Notes under the pieces: generated by a model
The model's database searches: none
Told to the model about the DNA's origin: nothing
Seen by the model: only the letters and a program-made list of their open reading frames with translations
Made by a program: the position numbers and the translations under genes
Origin: Lachnospiraceae bacterium
GTDB lineage: Bacteria > Bacillota > Clostridia > Lachnospirales > Lachnospiraceae
Assembly: GCA_022845955.1 (NCBI GenBank)
Contig: AP025576.1
Location: 744,001-808,000, forward strand
Length of the DNA stretch: 64,000 nt
Direction: 5' to 3'
In this document: positions 56,015-64,000 of the stretch, in pieces
How the letters are laid out: every line of letters starts with the position of its first letter
How positions within the stretch are numbered: position 1 is the first letter of the stretch

Positions 56015-57802
56015 ATGCTTAAAGAATTAGAATATCCCTTGGATAGTGAATATATACTAAAAAAATCGAAATATCTGAAAAAGAAGCTTCTGGAGGACGG
56101 CAGTTGCAGACTGGAAAAAAGAATTGCGGTTCTGGGCGGAAGTACTACTCATGATGTGATTCGGATAATGGAACTATTTCTATTGAATCAGGGTATTTTG
56201 CCTTTGTTTTATGAGTCTGAATATGCAAAATACTGGGAAGATGCTATGTTTGGAAATGAAAGGTTAAATCAATTTCACCCAGATATTATTTATATTCATA
56301 CCAGCAACCGAAATATTACTTACTGGCCGCCTGCAGGCTGCACAGAGGCGGAAGCGGATTTGCTTCTCAATCAGCAATATGAGCATTTTCATATGATGTG
56401 GGAAAATATTGCTGCTGTTTGGAAATGCCCTGTAATTCAGAACAATATGGAATTTCTTTTCTACAGGCTTCTGGGGAATCAGGATGGTGTATTTTTGTCG
56501 GGCAGGACTTCTTTTATAAACCGTTTGAATGAGAAGTTTTCTGAGTATGCGAGATGTAAGCCAAACTTTTTTATAAATGATATCAATTATCAGTCTGCGG
56601 CTTTCGGAGTAGATGAGTGGGCGGATCCCTTTTATTGGCATATGTATAAATATTCGTTAAATCTAAAGGCTATTCCTTGGCTGGCATTGAATATATCTAA
56701 TATTATTAAGTCTATTTATGGCAAGAATAAAAAATCTTTGGTACTTGATTTAGATAATACTCTTTGGGGAGGGATTGTTGGGGATGACGGTTCCGAGAAT
56801 CTGGAGATAGGACCGGAGACCTCAATGGGACAGGTATATTCTGAATTTCAAAATTATGTAAAAGCACTGAAGGATTTAGGGGTGGTGCTGAACATAGATA
56901 CTAAGAATGAGAAAGAGAATGCAATTGCAGGTCTAAATCATCCGGATGGGACATTACGACCTGAGGATTTCGTTTTTATTAAAGCTAACTGGAGTCCTAA
57001 AAGTGAAAATATGCTTGAAATTGCCCGGGAGATGAACATACTGCCGGATAGCTTAGTATTTGCTGATGATAATCCTGCGGAGCGTGAAATAGTCCGCAGC
57101 TATGTGGCGGGGGTATCTGTTCCGGAGATCGGAACACCGGAACAATATATCCGAGTGTTGGATCATAATGGTTATTTTGAAGTTACAGGGCTGTCCGATG
57201 ATGATCGCAAAAGAAACGAAATGTATAAAGCCAATATACTTCGTGCCAAGCAAGAGGCTTCCTTTACGGATTATGGAGCTTATCTGAAAGCTTTGAAGAT
57301 GAAAGCGGTCATACGACCTTTTGAGCCTCCTTATATGTCAAGGATTGCTCAGTTAACTAATAAAAGCAATCAGTTTAATCTGACAACCAAACGCTATACA
57401 CAAGCGGAAATCGAACAGACGGCTCTGAATCCGAATGCGATTACTTTGTATGGGAAGTTGGAGGATAAGTTTGGTGATAATGGGGTAGTATCGGTAGTTA
57501 TAGGTCACAAGGATATGAAAGCCCTTCATTTGGATCTTTGGCTGATGAGCTGTCGTGTACTTAAACGGGACATGGAATTTGCTATGATGGATGAGGTGGT
57601 AAAAATATGTTTGGAGCAGGGTATTTCTGTAATTTATGGGTATTATTATCCAACCGGAAAAAATTCTATGGTTAAGGACTTCTATGCTAAACAAGGGTTT
57701 GAAAAGATAAAGGAAGTGTCAGGAAATACGGTATGGAGATTTGAAATTACAAAGGAATATAAAAATAAGAATTGTTATATAGAAGTGAAAGAAAAAATAT
57801 AG
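56015..57802 (+). CDS. FkbH-like HAD-IIIC protein (acyl/glyceryl-ACP loading)
   Basis: 595 residues in FkbH order. An N-terminal domain of about 230 residues has VLGGSTTHDVIRIMEL and DIIYIHTSNRNI, an SGNH-like pattern. The HAD domain has LVLDLDNTLWGGIVGDDG (Asp245 and Asp247), IDTKNEKENA and VFADDNPAEREIV. A GNAT-like C-terminal domain covers about 470-580. FkbH proteins dephosphorylate 1,3-bisphosphoglycerate and load the glyceryl group on an acyl carrier protein, or act similarly on other acyl units. The ACP gene follows after 10 bp, which supports that role. Which acyl group is used cannot be told. Confidence 0.87.
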   Translation: MLKELEYPLDSEYILKKSKYLKKKLLEDGSCRLEKRIAVLGGSTTHDVIRIMELFLLNQGILPLFYESEYAKYWEDAMFGNERLNQFHPDIIYIHTSNRNITYWPPAGCTEAEADLLLNQQYEHFHMMWENIAAVWKCPVIQNNMEFLFYRLLGNQDGVFLSGRTSFINRLNEKFSEYARCKPNFFINDINYQSAAFGVDEWADPFYWHMYKYSLNLKAIPWLALNISNIIKSIYGKNKKSLVLDLDNTLWGGIVGDDGSENLEIGPETSMGQVYSEFQNYVKALKDLGVVLNIDTKNEKENAIAGLNHPDGTLRPEDFVFIKANWSPKSENMLEIAREMNILPDSLVFADDNPAEREIVRSYVAGVSVPEIGTPEQYIRVLDHNGYFEVTGLSDDDRKRNEMYKANILRAKQEASFTDYGAYLKALKMKAVIRPFEPPYMSRIAQLTNKSNQFNLTTKRYTQAEIEQTALNPNAITLYGKLEDKFGDNGVVSVVIGHKDMKALHLDLWLMSCRVLKRDMEFAMMDEVVKICLEQGISVIYGYYYPTGKNSMVKDFYAKQGFEKIKEVSGNTVWRFEITKEYKNKNCYIEVKEKI

Positions 57803-57812
57803 GGAGAAAATT

Positions 57813-58055
57813 ATGAAAAGAGAAGAGGTTTATGAAAAATTATCGGTAGTTTTCAGGGATGTATTTGACGATGAGAGTATTGAGGTTACAGAATCTACAA
57901 CCTCAAATGATATAGCGGACTGGGATTCGTTGGAGCATATTAATTTAATCGCAGCTGTTGAACAGGAATTTCATGTTAAATTCAACATGGGACAGGTGGT
58001 TTCAATGAAAAATGTTGGGGAGATGGCGGATATTATAATGAGCCAGATAGGATAA
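57813..58055 (+). CDS. Acyl carrier protein
   Basis: 80 residues, acidic, with the phosphopantetheine attachment motif DWDSLEHINLI (Ser39) and the usual four-helix pattern. GGGAGAAA precedes the ATG. It lies between FkbH and an MBOAT acyltransferase and is therefore likely a dedicated carrier for the acyl or glyceryl group put on the polysaccharide, not the fatty-acid-synthesis ACP. No phosphopantetheinyl transferase is in the window. Confidence 0.9.
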   Translation: MKREEVYEKLSVVFRDVFDDESIEVTESTTSNDIADWDSLEHINLIAAVEQEFHVKFNMGQVVSMKNVGEMADIIMSQIG

Positions 58056-58084
58056 CAGGTGCGTTAAGGAGAGGAACGAAAAGC

Positions 58085-59650
58085 TTGAGTATTACATCCT
58101 TTTATTTTCTGATTTTTTATGTGCTTATATTAGGGCTGTATTATCTCATACCCAAAAAGTGGCAATGGATAGTGCTTTTATTAGCCAGCATAAGTTATTA
58201 TTTATTCTCAGATCAAGGTTTCCTGATTTGTTATCCGATCATTTCAGTTGTCCTTTGTTCTATAGGAATCCGCAGTATGGTGGGAGTTAAAGAACGGGAA
58301 ATCACTCTGAGAGAGAACGGAAAAGATCCAGAGCGAATGCGCCGTAATATTTTATTTGTAGTCATTCTATGTAATGTAGTAGTTCTATTTCTCTTAAAAT
58401 ATATAAATTTTGGTATAAATACCATAAATGTAATAACAGATCTGATAGGAAGACAGGAACCGTTTCTGAAGGTAACAACTTGGCTCGTGCCGTTGGGTAT
58501 TTCATATTATTCGCTGTCACTAATGGGGTATGTTGTAGATGTATATTTTGGTATTGCACAGCCTTTAAAAAACCCGGCTAAGTTGGCTCTCTATGGTATG
58601 TTTTTCCCATGTATGCTGTCTGGGCCTATTTTGCGTTACAGAGAAGAGGGGAACCAGTTTTTTGAACCACATTATTTTGATTATAAACAGATAACTATGG
58701 GGATGCAGAGGGTTTTGTGGGGATTTTTTAAAGTGCTTGTCATTTCAGAGCGGATGGCGGTTATAGTAAATACGATTTATGGAGATTATACTAGTTATCC
58801 GGGAATATTTATCTGGGTGGGGACTGTTTCTTTCGCTTTTCAACTGTATTCCAATTTTTCCGGGGGAATGGATATTGCACTGGGGATCACCCAGACTTTT
58901 GGGCTGAAGCTGCCAGAGAACTTTGATCGGCCGTTTTTTTCAAAAAATATAAGTGAATACTGGCGAAGGTGGCACATCACATTGGGCGTATGGATGAAAG
59001 AGTATATTTTCTATCCGTTATTACGTTCTTCATTGTTTACAAACTTGGGAAAGAAGCTGCGAAGCAAATACGGGAAAAAGAGAGGAAAGCAGCTTACTAC
59101 TTTTGCGGGTATGTTCCTTTTGTGGTTTGCAGTCGGAGTATGGCATGGTGGAGAGTGGAAGTATGTGATAGGTTCAGGTCTGCTTCATTGGTTTTATATT
59201 GTTTCCGGTGAGCTTTTAAAACCTTATTTTGAAAAATGGATGAAAGAACTTCATATTAATCCGAAGGCACTATGGGTTAATATATTTAGGGTATTACGTA
59301 CGTTTTTGCTGGTAAATATAGGTTTTGTATTCTTTCGTGCTGCAAGTGTGGGAGATGCATTACGGATGTTAAAAGAGGCGGTTTCGGTATTTAATCCTGT
59401 TGTTCTTTTTGATGGGGCATTATTCAGTCTGGGACTTGATTGGATAGAAGTTATTATTGTGCTGGTGTCTCTGATACTGCTTTTACTGGTATCACTTCTG
59501 CAAAAGAATGGTTCTGTGCGTGAAATGATCGGTAGAAAAAAAATAGTTATACGTTGGCTTATCTGGTATTCGCTCTTGTTTTATGTGATTTTACTGGGAT
59601 ATTATGGACCGGGTTTCAGCACTGCGGAGTTCATTTATCAAGGTTTTTAA
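58085..59650 (+). CDS. MBOAT O-acyltransferase
   Basis: 521 residues, TTG start with AAGGAGAGG ahead. About eleven helices. MBOAT marks are FPCMLSGPILRYREE, FQLYSNFSGGMDIALGI, FFSKNISEYWRRWHITLG, and the catalytic histidine in AVGVWHGGEWKYV (His354). The family (DltB, AlgI, PatA-type) moves an acyl group from a cytoplasmic thioester carrier to an outer acceptor. Placed directly after FkbH and ACP it most likely takes the group from that ACP and transfers it to the glycan. Confidence 0.9.
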   Translation: MSITSFYFLIFYVLILGLYYLIPKKWQWIVLLLASISYYLFSDQGFLICYPIISVVLCSIGIRSMVGVKEREITLRENGKDPERMRRNILFVVILCNVVVLFLLKYINFGINTINVITDLIGRQEPFLKVTTWLVPLGISYYSLSLMGYVVDVYFGIAQPLKNPAKLALYGMFFPCMLSGPILRYREEGNQFFEPHYFDYKQITMGMQRVLWGFFKVLVISERMAVIVNTIYGDYTSYPGIFIWVGTVSFAFQLYSNFSGGMDIALGITQTFGLKLPENFDRPFFSKNISEYWRRWHITLGVWMKEYIFYPLLRSSLFTNLGKKLRSKYGKKRGKQLTTFAGMFLLWFAVGVWHGGEWKYVIGSGLLHWFYIVSGELLKPYFEKWMKELHINPKALWVNIFRVLRTFLLVNIGFVFFRAASVGDALRMLKEAVSVFNPVVLFDGALFSLGLDWIEVIIVLVSLILLLLVSLLQKNGSVREMIGRKKIVIRWLIWYSLLFYVILLGYYGPGFSTAEFIYQGF

Positions 59651-59698
59651 TAAAGTATTTAATGTCTGCTGACTGAACGCGCACAGGAGGGTTTAATT

Positions 59699-60649
59699 AT
59701 GGATAAAATAGCAGTCTTGATTCCCTGTTATAATGAAGAAAAAACAATTGAAAAGGTAGTAACTGATACGAAAAACGCGTTGCCGGAAGCTGTTGTTTAT
59801 GTATATGACAATAATTCATGTGATAGGACCGTGGAGCTTGCACGTAAAGCGGGTGCAATAATCCGGTATGAAAGGAAACAGGGCAAAGGAAATGTCATCC
59901 GTCGGATGTTTAGGGAAATTGAGGCACAGTGTTATATTATGATTGACGGAGACGATACCTATCCACTTGAGTATGCCAGACAGATGGCAGATAAGGTACT
60001 ATGTGAAGAGGCTGATATGGTAGTGGGAGACAGACTTTCATCAACTTATTATCAGGAAAATAAACGCCCATTTCATAATATGGGAAACAGTTTGGTAAAG
60101 GGCAGCATTAATGCACTGTTTCATTCCGAAATTCAGGATATTATGACGGGCTACCGGGCTTTCAGTTATCAATTTGTTAAGAGCTTTCCCGTTCTTTCCA
60201 AGGGGTTTGAAATTGAGACAGAGATGACAATCCATGCCGTATATAATAATATGCAGGTTGATAATGTCATAGTTAATTATAGGGACAGGCCGGAAGGCAG
60301 TGTTTCTAAACTGAATACGTATTCGGATGGCTTGAGGGTTCTCAATACAATTCTGAAAATGTTCCGCCAGTATAAACCGCTTATATTTTTTACTGTACTG
60401 GCAGTGTTTATGACATTGATATCCATGGGATTTTTTATTCCGGTTTTGATTGATTTCCTGGAAACGGGGATGGTAGATAAATTTCCTACATTGATTGTCT
60501 GTGGTTTTGTAGAATTGGCGGCTATTCAATCGGTGTTTGCCGGACTGATATTGCATAACCTGGGAGTTAAGGAGAGACGGGATTTTGAATTATATCTTAA
60601 TGATATTCGGGAACGATTTATAAGGAAAACTAGGGAGCAAGATATATGA
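59699..60649 (+). CDS. GT2 glycosyltransferase with C-terminal helices
   Basis: 316 residues. The N-terminal GT-A domain has VLIPCYNEEKTIEKVV, VYDNNSCDRTVELARKAGA, the metal motif IDGDDTYPLEYA and DIMTGYRAFS. Two membrane helices (about 225-250 and 260-285) and a charged tail follow. This layout is that of polyprenyl-phosphate glycosyltransferases of the DPM1-like group. CAGGAGG stands ahead of the ATG. It would supply a donor for a GT-C protein such as the GT87-like gene at 62469. It is the last + strand gene before a strong terminator. Confidence 0.85.
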   Translation: MDKIAVLIPCYNEEKTIEKVVTDTKNALPEAVVYVYDNNSCDRTVELARKAGAIIRYERKQGKGNVIRRMFREIEAQCYIMIDGDDTYPLEYARQMADKVLCEEADMVVGDRLSSTYYQENKRPFHNMGNSLVKGSINALFHSEIQDIMTGYRAFSYQFVKSFPVLSKGFEIETEMTIHAVYNNMQVDNVIVNYRDRPEGSVSKLNTYSDGLRVLNTILKMFRQYKPLIFFTVLAVFMTLISMGFFIPVLIDFLETGMVDKFPTLIVCGFVELAAIQSVFAGLILHNLGVKERRDFELYLNDIRERFIRKTREQDI

Positions 60650-60678
60650 TATATTATGACTAAAAAAATATAATAGAC

Positions 60679-60716
60679 AAAACGGTTCGCTAATATGATT
60701 GTACGAACCGTTTTTT
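60679..60716. terminator. Strong intrinsic terminator between convergent genes
   Basis: AAAACGGTTCG (60679-60689) is the exact complement of CGAACCGTTTT (60704-60714), with a 14-base loop and a run of six T residues starting at 60711. A-rich sequence on the other side lets it work for the minus-strand MBOAT gene too. Confidence 0.85.
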
Positions 60717-60792
60717 GCTAACCTGATGTAAATAATTGTAAGACAAATTTATTCTTATGAAGAATTCAGGTATTCTTATGGGGGAGATCCTA

Positions 60793-62256
60793 TTAAAACT
60801 GCATATAAATAAATTGCGTAGAGACACCTTTTTCAGAAAACAACAAAATAATCAATAACACTAAGATATACACAGGCCAGCGGATAAAAAAGCGCTGCCT
60901 GGAAATGAGTGCAATAACATCTGTTTTAAGGGATGCAAAATCGTAAAGTACCAACAAAATTATAGGAAGGCAATTATACATCAGATGTGTAAAGGTAAGC
61001 CCCATCTGAAGAGCACAATCCTGGATATATACAGATAAGTGGGAAATTCCGGTAAACATGTTTCGTATTACATAAACAGCATCCTGGATTGTAGATGCAC
61101 GAAAGAAGATCCAGGCGAAACAAACAAGCAAAAAAGTGCAGGGAACCGTAATCAGGCTCAACAGTAAATGAAAATGTTTATTCCTCTGAAATAAACTTTT
61201 CTTGGAATTCCATGGAAATAACCCTTCTATTATTTGATAAAGACCATGAAGGCCACCCCATAAAACATAGTTCCAACTGGCTCCATGCCATAGACCACTA
61301 ACAAGAAAAGTAATTAATATGTTCAAAGCATGGCGAATTTTACCTACCCGGTTTCCTCCTAAAGGGATATAAATATAATCTTTTAACCAAGTGGAAAGGG
61401 AGATATGCCATCTTCCCCAAAAATCTTTAATGGAGGAAGCAAAATAGGGGGCTTTAAAATTCTGGGTTAAATTTATCCCGAGGAGTTTTGCGGAACCGAG
61501 GGCAATATCCGTATATCCTGAGAAATCACAGTAAAGCTGTATCGCAAAGAAAAAGGTGGCCAGAATAAGAGAAAAACCTGTATAAGATGGTAAGTCATTA
61601 TAAACTTGATTGACATATACAGATAGTCCATCGGCCAGTACCAGTTTCTTGAAATAGCCCCATGCCATTTGTTTCATGCCATAGGATGCCTGTACATACT
61701 GAAAAGAGCGGCGTGCATGCAGCTGGGGTAAAAGCTTTTTGCCTTTTTCTATAGGTCCCTGCATTACCTTTGGGAAGAATGAAATATATACGGCAAAAAT
61801 ACCAAAGTCTTTTTCTGCATGGATTTCGCCTCGATATACGTCTACCAAATAACTGATGGTTTGAAAAATATAGAAGGATATACCGATAGGCAGCGCTAAT
61901 TTTAAAGTGATCGGCTGTATGGGAATTGCCATTTTTTCAAATAAGGCAGATATATTTTCAGTAAAAAAATTTAAGTATTTAAAGAAAAACAATAAACCGG
62001 TACATAAGAGTAAAGAGATAATTAGTATAGTTTTTGAATACAACTTTCCGGTACGCTTAGAATCTATTAAAAGCGCTGCCACATATGAAACAATAGTGGT
62101 AAGAAGAATGATAGCTACATACTGCGGCCCCCAGCTGGCATAAAAATAATAGCTGGATATTAGAAGTATAATCCAGCGGAATTTTTGCGGGATAATCCAA
62201 TAAATAATAAACACAATAGGAAGAAACAATGCGTAGCCAAAGGAATTAAATAACAT
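60793..62256 (-). CDS. AlgI-type MBOAT O-acyltransferase
   Basis: 487 residues from the ATG at 62256, preceded on the minus strand by AGAAAGGTGA; the frame continues 8 codons up to a TTG at 62280. The N-terminus MLFNSFGYALFLPIVFIIYW is the AlgI pattern. Later come FPKVMQGPIEKGKKLLPQL, FAIQLYCDFSGYTDIALGSA, FWGRWHISLSTWLKDYIYIP and the catalytic histidine in SGLWHGASWNYV (His324). It probably O-acetylates an exported glycan. It is the only intact minus-strand gene of the window and is not linked to an ACP, unlike the MBOAT at 58085. Confidence 0.92.
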   Translation of the reverse strand: MLFNSFGYALFLPIVFIIYWIIPQKFRWIILLISSYYFYASWGPQYVAIILLTTIVSYVAALLIDSKRTGKLYSKTILIISLLLCTGLLFFFKYLNFFTENISALFEKMAIPIQPITLKLALPIGISFYIFQTISYLVDVYRGEIHAEKDFGIFAVYISFFPKVMQGPIEKGKKLLPQLHARRSFQYVQASYGMKQMAWGYFKKLVLADGLSVYVNQVYNDLPSYTGFSLILATFFFAIQLYCDFSGYTDIALGSAKLLGINLTQNFKAPYFASSIKDFWGRWHISLSTWLKDYIYIPLGGNRVGKIRHALNILITFLVSGLWHGASWNYVLWGGLHGLYQIIEGLFPWNSKKSLFQRNKHFHLLLSLITVPCTFLLVCFAWIFFRASTIQDAVYVIRNMFTGISHLSVYIQDCALQMGLTFTHLMYNCLPIILLVLYDFASLKTDVIALISRQRFFIRWPVYILVLLIILLFSEKGVSTQFIYMQF

Positions 62257-62352
62257 AAAGGTCACCTTTCTGTTTGCCAAGTCTGTATGGATAAAGCTTT
62301 CAGATGATTTTAAGGCGACAAAGAAGATAGTCTGCCTATATAATTGTACTAT

Positions 62353-62382
62353 ATTATACTACGGGTCTGGAAAAATATACAA
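62353..62382 (-). promoter_or_regulatory. Candidate promoter for the minus-strand MBOAT gene
   Basis: On the minus strand TTGTAT (62382-62377) and TATAAT (62358-62353) are 18 bases apart, about 100 bp before the ATG at 62256. Confidence 0.45.
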
Positions 62383-62468
62383 GTATAAGTAAAATAATTT
62401 GTCACAGGCCTAAAATAGTAGTAAATCCTATAAGAATAAAAAATGTTACGTAAAATAATGAGGTTGTT

Positions 62469-63671
62469 ATGAAAAAATTCAAATGTACGCCTGTTCATTA
62501 CATTTATTTGTTGTTTTCGGCAGGAATTCTGGCTTTACTTTTGTCTTTGATATTTTCAGGAGGAAGTTTTCTTGAAAATATTGTATTCGATTTCAGTTTA
62601 TTTATCGATTTTTTTGATCATATTTAGAAGATTTTATTTGGGATTAGGCGTGTATATGAGGAAGGAATGCATGCATGTTTTCCGCCGCTGGCTTATTGCA
62701 TGTATTACCTGATTTCCCGAATTTTGTATAAGGATAATATCCGTAATCCGGAAGCGCTTAACATCAGTGGATCGGGACTATTGGTACTTTGTATGTTAAT
62801 GGTTGCGTTTACGATGTTTTTTGTATTTGCCCTTTTTAGAATGTATCAAAGTAATAGGGAGACAGAAAAAAAGTGGCTGGCTGCGCTGTTTATGTGTTCT
62901 TACCCATTCTGGCTGGCGATAGAAAGAGGAAATATGTCGCTTCTTGTATTAATTCTGTTGATGTATGCTATGATACTTAAGGACTCTGATAAAAAATGGG
63001 AGAGAGAAACGGCATTGCTGTTATTTGCTGCAGCTGCAGCATTAAAACTTTATCCGGCTGTATTTGGCCGGCTGTATCTGATAAGAAAAAGATATAAAGA
63101 GGCGGGCCGTTTGATCATTTATGGATTGCTCTTTTTCTTCCTGCCTTTTATATTTTTTGACGGATGGAGTGGATTTAAGATACTTCTCCATAATATCACG
63201 GCAGTAGGAAGTGGAACAACAGGGGTTACCATCGTTGGTATTTTCGGCAGAATAGCTGTAGTATTAGGCATGAGCCTGAAAGAAGGACATGAGATAGGGC
63301 GGTTTATTTCTTATTTATATTTTAATGCTGTACTTCTATATTGTTTTTATAAGAAAGAATCATGGAAGTCGATAACACTTCTGACAAGTTTGATGATAGT
63401 ATTTGTAGCAGCGAGCGGCACTTATTGTCTGATTTATTGCGTAATTCCGTTTGTTTGTTTTATGAATGAGTTGATAGCAAAAAAAGAGTTTAAAAGAATG
63501 GATTATGTATATGCGACCATATTTGTTTTGATTTTTGCGGCTTATCCTATACAAAGACTGGGTTCTTCGGGGATTTTGTATATTGCCCTTTATTTACTGA
63601 TAGCCATTCTGCTGGTTGAGCAGGCAATTCAAGTGGTAAAAAGCTTCTATTGGGCGATTAATAAACGATAA
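62469..63671 (+). pseudogene. GT87/DUF2029-like GT-C protein interrupted by one TAG
   Basis: From the ATG at 62469 the frame reads through a first helix (YIYLLFSAGILALLLSLIFS) and SLFIDFFDHI to a TAG at 62625-62627, then goes on in the same frame (KILFGIRRVYEEGMHACFPP and LAYCMYYLISRILYKDN) to 63671. The joined 400-codon frame has the DUF2029/GT87 blocks HACFPPLAY, AIERGNMSLLVLILL and AAALKLYPAVFGRLYL, so a single nonsense change splits one gene. An ATG at 62667 could start the larger piece but lacks the first helix and catalytic loop. GT87 proteins are polyprenyl-phosphate-sugar-dependent. Confidence 0.8.
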
Positions 63672-63706
63672 GGTAAAAAAATACGAATTTGTGGGGGAAG
63701 TATAAA

Positions 63707-64000
63707 ATGGGTAACAAGATCCTAAAGAAAAAGAATATCCTTCTGCTATTGTTAGTAGAGATATTAATAATTTTATGGGCAGGGAGCAGTTGGGAACGGA
63801 ATAAGCTGGATGTATGTTACAGCGGAGAAGATTTGGTGCATGAAGCTGGAATTTATTCCCTGGATCTTATGGGAGGAGGCTTATATATTGATAGCACATT
63901 TGGAACGGCAGAGAATTTTGCGTCCACTCCTGGCGTTGACTTAGCCAGAGGAACTTATCAGGTAGTTATAGAATATGAGGCGGAGGAAAATGGTCAGACT
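63707..64000 (+). CDS. N-terminus of a PTPS-related/YfhO-like membrane protein (3' end outside window)
   Basis: ATG at 63707 after GGGGGAAG; 98 codons are visible. An anchor helix (ILLLLLVEILIILWAGSS) is followed by an extracytoplasmic segment, GGGLYIDSTFGTAENFASTP and GVDLARGTYQVVIEYE. This matches, with the same spacing, the reconstructed N-terminus of the frameshifted gene at 42225, and so predicts a protein of similar length and family. Confidence 0.75.
   Translation, partial: MGNKILKKKNILLLLLVEILIILWAGSSWERNKLDVCYSGEDLVHEAGIYSLDLMGGGLYIDSTFGTAENFASTPGVDLARGTYQVVIEYEAEENGQT

Noticed and set aside
57813-58055. Fatty-acid-synthesis ACP or DltC
   Set aside because: No dltA or fab genes are adjacent; the partner is an FkbH-like protein.

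Overview
The window reads as part of a large surface-polysaccharide locus (capsule, exopolysaccharide or wall teichoic-type glycan) of a low-GC Gram-positive bacterium, most likely a Clostridia/Lachnospiraceae member. The reasons are strong purine-rich Shine-Dalgarno sites, frequent GTG and TTG starts, AT-rich codon use, DUF4956, YfhO and DUF6056 membrane proteins typical of that group, and IS110-, IS630- and IS1182-type transposase remnants. No housekeeping gene fixes the species, so the assignment is inference. Almost everything is on the + strand; the exceptions are an IS110 element and one MBOAT acyltransferase.

Layout. (1) 1-9.8 kb, moderate GC: DUF4956 protein (cut by the left edge), YfhO-like protein, Wzx-type flippase, a GT26-GT4 fusion glycosyltransferase, a GT4, an alpha-1,2-fucosyltransferase-like GT11 and a radical SAM/SPASM protein. 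(2) 9.9-11.3 kb: a broken IS110 element. (3) 11.4-33.8 kb, clearly more AT-rich: a GT32 transferase, a decayed Wzy-like polymerase, then a tight sugar-biosynthesis operon: SDR, TPP enzyme, NeuB-cupin fusion, KdsC-like phosphatase, two paralogous three-module proteins of unknown function, a pol-beta type nucleotidyltransferase, a C-methyltransferase-like protein, GT2, an FkbM methyltransferase with a G10 tract, two RfbF-like cytidylyltransferases and a fucosyltransferase-like protein. After a dead transposase come RfbH (CDP-3,6-dideoxyhexose pathway), a PglK-like ABC flippase and a second radical SAM/SPASM protein, closed by a terminator. (4) 33.9-35.6 kb: an IS630 remnant. (5) 35.7-48.6 kb: an intact Wzy-like polymerase and a run of large multi-pass GT-C-like proteins, two of them disrupted. 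(6) 48.6-49.5 kb: an IS1182-like remnant. (7) 49.6-64 kb, moderate GC again: a GtrB/CsbB-type GT2, a ChbG/HpnK deacetylase, two DUF6056 proteins, an SGNH lipoprotein, an FkbH-ACP-MBOAT acylation module, another GT2, an inverted AlgI-type MBOAT, a GT87-like gene split by an amber codon, and the start of a second protein related to the one at 42.2 kb.

How it fits together (inference): cytosolic enzymes make unusual nucleotide-activated sugars (a CDP-3,6-dideoxy- or branched sugar and probably a NeuB-made nonulosonate-like sugar). GT2/4/11/26/32 enzymes assemble a lipid-linked repeat. Wzx and/or the PglK-like ABC protein flip it and the Wzy-like protein polymerises it. Polyprenyl-phosphate-sugar synthases feed the many GT-C-type membrane proteins that decorate the glycan outside the membrane, and MBOAT/SGNH proteins acylate it. 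The AT-rich centre flanked by four decayed IS elements, and the several genes broken by single lesions or homopolymer tracts, point to a serotype-determining region that turns over quickly.
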